DNA of 11,179 nt, taken from assembly GCA_023229405.1 (NCBI GenBank), contig JALNZH010000097.1, forward strand, positions 1-11,179, in the 5' to 3' direction. The position numbers and the translations under genes were made by a program. The notes under the pieces were generated by a model. It worked only from the letters and a program-made list of their open reading frames with translations, made no database searches and had not been told where the DNA came from. This document shows, piece after piece, positions 7,670 to 11,179 of this stretch. This DNA comes from Bacteroidota bacterium. Its GTDB lineage: Bacteria; Bacteroidota; Ignavibacteria; UBA10030; UBA8401. How positions within the stretch are numbered: the first letter of the stretch is position 1; each line of letters starts with the position of its first letter.

Positions 7670-7790
7670 GGTCATGGTGAGTAAGGCTAATATCATCCAA
7701 ATCATTCTGGATCATCCTTCGACGCGCTCACAGAAACGTCCACTTGCTCAGGGTGGCCGTTTTTATTTTTTACCTCGTCGAACCATAACT
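7670..7790. repeat. Palindromic intergenic element, copy 2 (nuoJ-nuoK gap)
   Basis: The core runs from CATCCTTCGACG (7713-7724) to CTCAGGGTGG (7747-7756). Its end arms CATCCT and AGGGTG are complementary at five of six positions. It shares CATCCTTCGA exactly with copy 1 (minus strand) and nine of ten bases with copy 3. A wider, imperfect inverted repeat surrounds it: GGTCATGGT (7670-7678) against ACCATAACT (7782-7790), with seven of nine positions complementary. The element fills most of the spacer between nuoJ and nuoK. The inner stem seems degenerate here. I see no open reading frame or transposase, so it looks like a non-coding dispersed repeat. Confidence 0.6.
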
Positions 7791-7810
7791 GCGGCAACAT
7801 CATCAGCATT

Positions 7811-8320
7811 CTACTTAACCCGTTCCCGCCGTGCCATCATCGCCGCACCAACAATCGCTACCAACAAAATCACTGAAGCAATTTCAAATGGAAGCACATG
7901 CGTCGTAATCAGTGCATTACCGATCTCTTTCGATGTCGTTTGTGACGTTAGCTCACCCATCGTAGAACTCATGAACCATTCGCTTGTCCAAAACACTCCT
8001 GTCAGTAATCCGACAATAGCTGCGACGACGGTAACTGCCGGAAACACGTTGAGCGAACCGGATTTAATATCCACGCTGACGGTGTTCGTTGTCAGCATCA
8101 CACCGAACAACAGCAGCACTAAGATGCCGCCGACATACACCATCAATTGGGTGATCGCCAGGAAATCAGCATTCAACAGCACATACAATCCCGCTACACC
8201 GAAGAACGTAAACAGAAGAGCGAACGCTGAATAGATAATATTGCGCGAGAATACAACCACAGCCGCAGAAGCAACAGTGACAAACGCAAAGAAGTAAAAG
8301 ATTATTTCATACATAGTCAT
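7811..8320 (-). CDS. nuoJ: NADH-quinone oxidoreductase subunit J
   Basis: NuoJ is a five-helix membrane subunit at the junction of the quinone module and the pumps; rearrangement of its third helix is part of coupling in known complex I structures. The protein has 169 residues. The family signature ITQLMVYVGGILVLLLFGVML (57-77) is intact, including Tyr62 and the GG of the pi-bulge helix. The C-terminus is a short basic tail, MARRERVK. The start is uncertain: ATGs at 8320 and 8314 and a GTG at 8323 lie within three codons, and none has a Shine-Dalgarno sequence. I take the ATG at 8320. It begins seven bases after the nuoI stop codon, so the two genes are tightly linked, and it is followed by the repeat-bearing spacer before nuoK. 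Confidence 0.95.
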   Translation of the reverse strand: MTMYEIIFYFFAFVTVASAAVVVFSRNIIYSAFALLFTFFGVAGLYVLLNADFLAITQLMVYVGGILVLLLFGVMLTTNTVSVDIKSGSLNVFPAVTVVAAIVGLLTGVFWTSEWFMSSTMGELTSQTTSKEIGNALITTHVLPFEIASVILLVAIVGAAMMARRERVK

Positions 8321-8327
8321 CACAATA

Positions 8328-9002
8328 TTATAGCTGAGTTGTTGGAGGTTCCTGATTGGCTGGTTGCGCCGGAGCGGTTTGAGCAGCAGGTGGCGCCACT
8401 GGTGTTGGTGCTGTGGGAGCGGCAGCCGGAACAGGTGCAGCAGCAGCGGCAGCTTTTGCAGCGGCGGCTTGTGCAGCGGCAGCGGCTTTTTTGGCCGTCT
8501 GTTCTTCGTCGTATTGTTTCACTTTCAATTTTGCCGTTTCAATTTCAACCGGCGACATTGTGCCAAAATTATAAATCAAATTAGTCCGGTCATATTCGGA
8601 AAATTCGTACACATCGGTCATTTTCAAGCATTCTGTCGGACAGGGAAAAACACAGAGTCCACAGTAACAGCATTTTGCGATATCGATATCGAATTTCGTG
8701 ACGTAGATTCTCTTTTTCTGTCCTGTCGATGTTTCGCCAAGACTTTCGGTCGGTGGCGCTTTCATCACTTCAATATCGATGCAATCCACCGGACACGCTT
8801 TTGCGCACAATTCGCATCCGATGCAATCATCAAAATTCATATATAACCTGTTACGAACACGGTCCGGCATCTGCTTTTTCACGTGCGGATATTGCAGCGT
8901 GACCGTCGGCGAGACCATCTGTTTGATCGTGATTTTCATCCCGATCATCGCCGAACTGACCGCCCGGTAGATATCATTAAAATATGTAGTAAATGCTGTC
9001 AT
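8328..9002 (-). CDS. nuoI: NADH-quinone oxidoreductase subunit I with Ala/Pro-rich tail
   Basis: NuoI carries the two 4Fe-4S clusters (N6a and N6b) that pass electrons towards the last cluster before quinone. The eight ligand cysteines are all present in two ferredoxin motifs: Cys60, 63, 66 and 70, and Cys111, 114, 117 and 121, each followed by Pro. The N-terminal amphipathic stretch (1-30) fits the membrane-contacting helix of the family. The conserved core ends around residue 170. From there to residue 224 the protein is a low-complexity tail of Ala runs broken by Lys and Gln, then Ala-Pro-Thr, making it clearly longer than a standard NuoI of about 160-180 residues. It begins at the ATG at 9002, preceded by AGAAGAG at 9013-9007, the best ribosome binding site of the nuo genes seen here. 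It lies 28 bases after nuoH. Confidence 0.96.
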   Translation of the reverse strand: MTAFTTYFNDIYRAVSSAMIGMKITIKQMVSPTVTLQYPHVKKQMPDRVRNRLYMNFDDCIGCELCAKACPVDCIDIEVMKAPPTESLGETSTGQKKRIYVTKFDIDIAKCCYCGLCVFPCPTECLKMTDVYEFSEYDRTNLIYNFGTMSPVEIETAKLKVKQYDEEQTAKKAAAAAQAAAAKAAAAAAPVPAAAPTAPTPVAPPAAQTAPAQPANQEPPTTQL

Positions 9003-9030
9003 ATCACTCTTCTAAAATAAACGTACTGTA

Positions 9031-10083
9031 TTACATCACCATGATATAACCGATCGCAATAATGCAGAACAATGCGAACGGAGTTAACACCTTCCAGGAA
9101 ACATACATCAATTGATCAACGCGCAGCCGGGGAAGAGTCCAACGAAGCCAGATATTGAGAAATACAAAGAACATCCCTTTCAAAACAAACCAGAAGCTGC
9201 CCCAAACCGGACCGCTCATAAACTCACCGAACGGGCTTGTCCACCCGCCGAAGAACATCACCACGACGACTGCCGACACCAGGAACAAGTTCGCATATTC
9301 CGCAAGATAAAAGATCGCGAATTTCATTCCGCTATATTCCGTATTGTATCCCTGCACCAGTTCCGATTCCGCTTCCGGAAGATCGAACGGCGTCCGGTTC
9401 ACTTCCGCCATCGACGATAACAGATAGATCACGAAGAGTAGAAACATAAACGGCAGCAGCGCAAGTTTTTGTCCCAGCGGAAAGTTGCCGCCTAGAATTA
9501 GCCAGTTGTGAATACCGCCGTCCTGCAATTGCGTCATTGTCTGCATGTTCATTGTGCCTAGCACCATCACCACACCGAGGATCGCGAGCACGCCGGGAAT
9601 CTCATAACTGACGATCTGCGCTGCTGATCGAAGCGCACCGAAAAGGGACCATTTGTTGTTGGATGCCCAACCGGACATTAGTAGACCAACCACCACCAGC
9701 GACGACGCGGCAACAAGATAGAAGATGCCGAGGTCGATATTACTGCCGATAAATACGCTGCTGAACGGAACGACGGCAAACGATGCGTACGTCCCCATGA
9801 AGACCAGGTACGGAGCAAGGATGAATAAAAATTTGTCCGCCGCAGTTGGAATGATATCTTCCTTCTGCAGAAGTTTCAACATATCTGCGATCGGCTGCAG
9901 TGTGCCGTGCCAGCCGTTTTCCATATACGCCAGCCGGTTCTGGATATGTGCTGCCATTTTCATTTCACCATACAACGTTACGAGCGCATAGATCAGGAGG
10001 AATACCAGCGGGATCAGTGCAAGCAAGACTGTCGTTATGATCGGTTCACGTAAGATAGTTTGTAATGTTTCCATTGAGAGCAT
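9031..10083 (-). CDS. nuoH: NADH-quinone oxidoreductase subunit H
   Basis: NuoH is the membrane subunit that docks the peripheral arm and forms much of the quinone tunnel. The 350-residue protein has eight or so membrane helices. Diagnostic motifs are GWASNNKWSLFGALRSAAQ (138-156) followed by SYE, then AEVNRTPFDLPEAESELVQG (226-245) followed by YNTEYSGMKFA, and WLRWTLPRLRVDQL (312-325). These acidic loops face the quinone cavity in the family. The start is the ATG at 10083; an in-frame ATG three codons later (10074) is possible, and neither has a clear ribosome binding site. It follows nuoD after 72 bases, which carry a hairpin-forming repeat ending about 15 bases before this start. No nuoE, F or G lies between nuoD and nuoH. 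Confidence 0.97.
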   Translation of the reverse strand: MLSMETLQTILREPIITTVLLALIPLVFLLIYALVTLYGEMKMAAHIQNRLAYMENGWHGTLQPIADMLKLLQKEDIIPTAADKFLFILAPYLVFMGTYASFAVVPFSSVFIGSNIDLGIFYLVAASSLVVVGLLMSGWASNNKWSLFGALRSAAQIVSYEIPGVLAILGVVMVLGTMNMQTMTQLQDGGIHNWLILGGNFPLGQKLALLPFMFLLFVIYLLSSMAEVNRTPFDLPEAESELVQGYNTEYSGMKFAIFYLAEYANLFLVSAVVVVMFFGGWTSPFGEFMSGPVWGSFWFVLKGMFFVFLNIWLRWTLPRLRVDQLMYVSWKVLTPFALFCIIAIGYIMVM

Positions 10084-10098
10084 TCGCTTATGGTTGAT

Positions 10099-10146
10099 TC
10101 ACCCTTCGACGTGTCGGCCAAGATATGCCACACTTACTCAGGGCGA
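10099..10146. repeat. Palindromic intergenic element, copy 3 (nuoD-nuoH gap)
   Basis: The core runs from CACCCTTCGACG (10100-10111) to CTCAGGGCG (10137-10145). In the minus-strand transcript the outer arms UCGCCCU and AGGGUGA pair over 7 bp, including one G-U pair. Inside, GTGT-c-GGC (10111-10118) pairs with GCCACAC (10127-10133) with one bulge, closing an 8-nt loop. This is the best-folded of the three related elements. It ends 15 bases upstream of the nuoH start codon and lacks a T tract, so it should not terminate transcription. It may stabilise mRNA or tune nuoH translation, or be a neutral dispersed repeat. Confidence 0.65.
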
Positions 10147-10155
10147 CTATTGCAT

Positions 10156-11179
10156 TTATCTGTCTACTTCACCTAACACGATATCAATACTACCGATGAT
10201 CGCCACAAGATCGGCGAGCATGGCACCTTTCGAAATCTCGTTGATCACGCTCAGATTCACAAATGCCGGCGCACGCGCTTTAATGCGATACGGGGTCACA
10301 CTTTCTTCCGCAACAATATAAAATCCCAATTCGCCCCTCGGTCCCTCAATGCGGCCATAAGCATCTCCCGCCACCGGACGAATACGTTTCGGAATTGCTT
10401 TTTGCACATCCCCTTCCGGAATGTTGGCAATTGCCTGTTCAATAATGCGGAGACTTTCCCACATTTCGCGCTGGCGGACAATATTCCGATCCCATACATC
10501 ACCGACCGTTCCCATCTCCCCTTTCCCCACAATCACATCCCATTCGAACTTATTATAGAGCGTATACGGATCGTCTCGGCGCAGATCCCAGTTTACACCT
10601 GATCCGCGAAGCATCGGTCCACTGCAGGCATAATTGATCGCCAGATCTTTCGGTAAAATGCCGACATTCGCCGTACGTTTAATGAATATCTCGTTGTAGT
10701 TCAGAAGATCATTCACTTCTTGCAGAGTCTTTTTGAAATCAGTGCAAAATTCTTTGGTCTTTTCAACAAATTGCGGTGGAATATCGTGCGATAATCCGCC
10801 GATCCAAATGTAATTATACAGCAATCGGGCACCGCAGGTCATTTCGAACAACTCAAGAATTTTTTCCCGGTCACGGAAGTAATAAAGAAACGGCGTGAAC
10901 GCACCCATATCGATGCCAAATGTTCCAATGGCAATCAGATGTGAAGCAATTCTCTGCAGTTCGGACATGATAATACGGATATAGTGAACCCGTTCCGGAA
11001 CTTCGATCTTCAGCAATTTCTCTGCCGCTACAACATACGCCATCTCGTTGGTCATCGCAGCGACATAGTCCATACGATCAACGTAGGGAATAACTTGTTG
11101 ATAGCTCGTCATGTGCTCACAATGCTTTTCAAAACAGCGGTGCAGGTATCCCAGATGCGGAATTACATCGACGACAATT
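10156..11179 (-). CDS. nuoD: NADH-quinone oxidoreductase subunit D (N-terminus cut by window edge)
   Basis: NuoD, the 49-kDa-type subunit related to the large subunit of NiFe hydrogenases, forms the quinone-reducing site together with NuoB and NuoH. The frame is open to the window edge: upstream of the internal Met at 11112 it continues as IVVDVIPHLGYLHRCFEKHC, matching the family's PHxGYLHR motif, so the Met at 11112 is not the start. About 340 residues are visible, and the N-terminal part with the quinone-site GPQHPATHG motif lies outside. Visible signatures are the YVDRMDY segment, whose Tyr matches the family's quinone-binding tyrosine, RGSGVNWDLRRDDPY, GPRGELGFYIV and the terminal IVLGEVDR. 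Whether nuoC is fused to it cannot be seen. It is the first nuo gene in the window; nuoA, B and C are expected to the right. Confidence 0.97.
   Translation of the reverse strand, partial: IVVDVIPHLGYLHRCFEKHCEHMTSYQQVIPYVDRMDYVAAMTNEMAYVVAAEKLLKIEVPERVHYIRIIMSELQRIASHLIAIGTFGIDMGAFTPFLYYFRDREKILELFEMTCGARLLYNYIWIGGLSHDIPPQFVEKTKEFCTDFKKTLQEVNDLLNYNEIFIKRTANVGILPKDLAINYACSGPMLRGSGVNWDLRRDDPYTLYNKFEWDVIVGKGEMGTVGDVWDRNIVRQREMWESLRIIEQAIANIPEGDVQKAIPKRIRPVAGDAYGRIEGPRGELGFYIVAEESVTPYRIKARAPAFVNLSVINEISKGAMLADLVAIIGSIDIVLGEVDR

Noticed and set aside
7741..7772. Terminator-like plus-strand CCAC/GTGG stem followed by a T-rich tract in the nuoJ-nuoK gap
   Set aside because: The stem has only about four pairs, and the T tract is on the strand opposite to the operon, so it cannot terminate nuo transcription. 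I see no plus-strand gene that needs it.
7674..8234. 186-codon plus-strand frame across the nuoJ-nuoK spacer and nuoJ
   Set aside because: It is antisense to nuoJ for most of its length, starts inside the repeat element and resembles no family. NuoJ on the other strand has the complete family signature.
8364..8846. 160-codon plus-strand frame opposite nuoI
   Set aside because: Its Arg/Ser/Gly/Cys-rich product is the antisense reading of the Ala-rich tail and the cysteine motifs. NuoI is certain on the minus strand.
10156..11112. nuoD starting at the Met at 11112
   Set aside because: The frame continues upstream to the window edge with family-conserved sequence (PHLGYLHR), so this Met is internal and the gene is cut by the window.
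1..11179. Search for a novel defence, mobile or biosynthetic system
   Set aside because: Every substantial frame is a known housekeeping family. There are no regular spaced direct repeats, transposase or integrase motifs, tRNA-like folds or toxin-antitoxin pairs. The only unexplained structure is the short intergenic repeats and the NuoI tail.

Overview
The window is a housekeeping region dominated by the 3' part of a respiratory complex I (nuo) operon on the minus strand, next to a pantothenate kinase gene and a small esterase gene. Nearly every long reading frame has a recognisable family. I see no CRISPR array, RNA gene, phage gene, insertion sequence or defence system. The gene order suggests a member of the Bacteroidota/Chlorobiota/Ignavibacteria (FCB) group: nuoD is followed directly by nuoH with no nuoEFG between, as in the 11-subunit nuoABCD-HIJKLMN operons known from that group and some other phyla. 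Most start codons here also lack a strong Shine-Dalgarno sequence, which is common in Bacteroidota. The taxon is an inference, because no rRNA gene is present.

Layout from left to right. Positions 1-774 (+) hold coaX, a type III pantothenate kinase that is missing only its first few codons. It converges on an alpha/beta hydrolase gene at 843-1631 (-), with a weak AT-rich hairpin between them. Positions 1632-1932 are gene-poor and contain a very clear intrinsic terminator (1881-1907) that ends the nuo operon. The rest is the operon, read right to left: nuoD (cut by the window edge), nuoH, nuoI, nuoJ, nuoK, nuoL, nuoM, nuoN.

The nuo genes work as one unit. NuoD and NuoI belong to the peripheral arm, carrying part of the quinone site and two 4Fe-4S clusters. 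NuoH joins the arms and completes the quinone pocket. NuoJ, K, L, M and N form the proton-pumping membrane arm. The key charged residues of the pump subunits are all visible, so the complex looks functional. NADH-binding NuoE, F and G are not at their usual place, so the electron donor cannot be read from this window.

The most interesting extra structure is a short palindromic element of about 43-50 bp, with ends CAYCCTTCGA and CTCAGGRYG. It occurs in each of the three largest gaps of the operon (nuoD-nuoH, nuoJ-nuoK, nuoM-nuoN) and nowhere else that I could see. A second oddity is a long Ala/Pro-rich low-complexity tail on NuoI.
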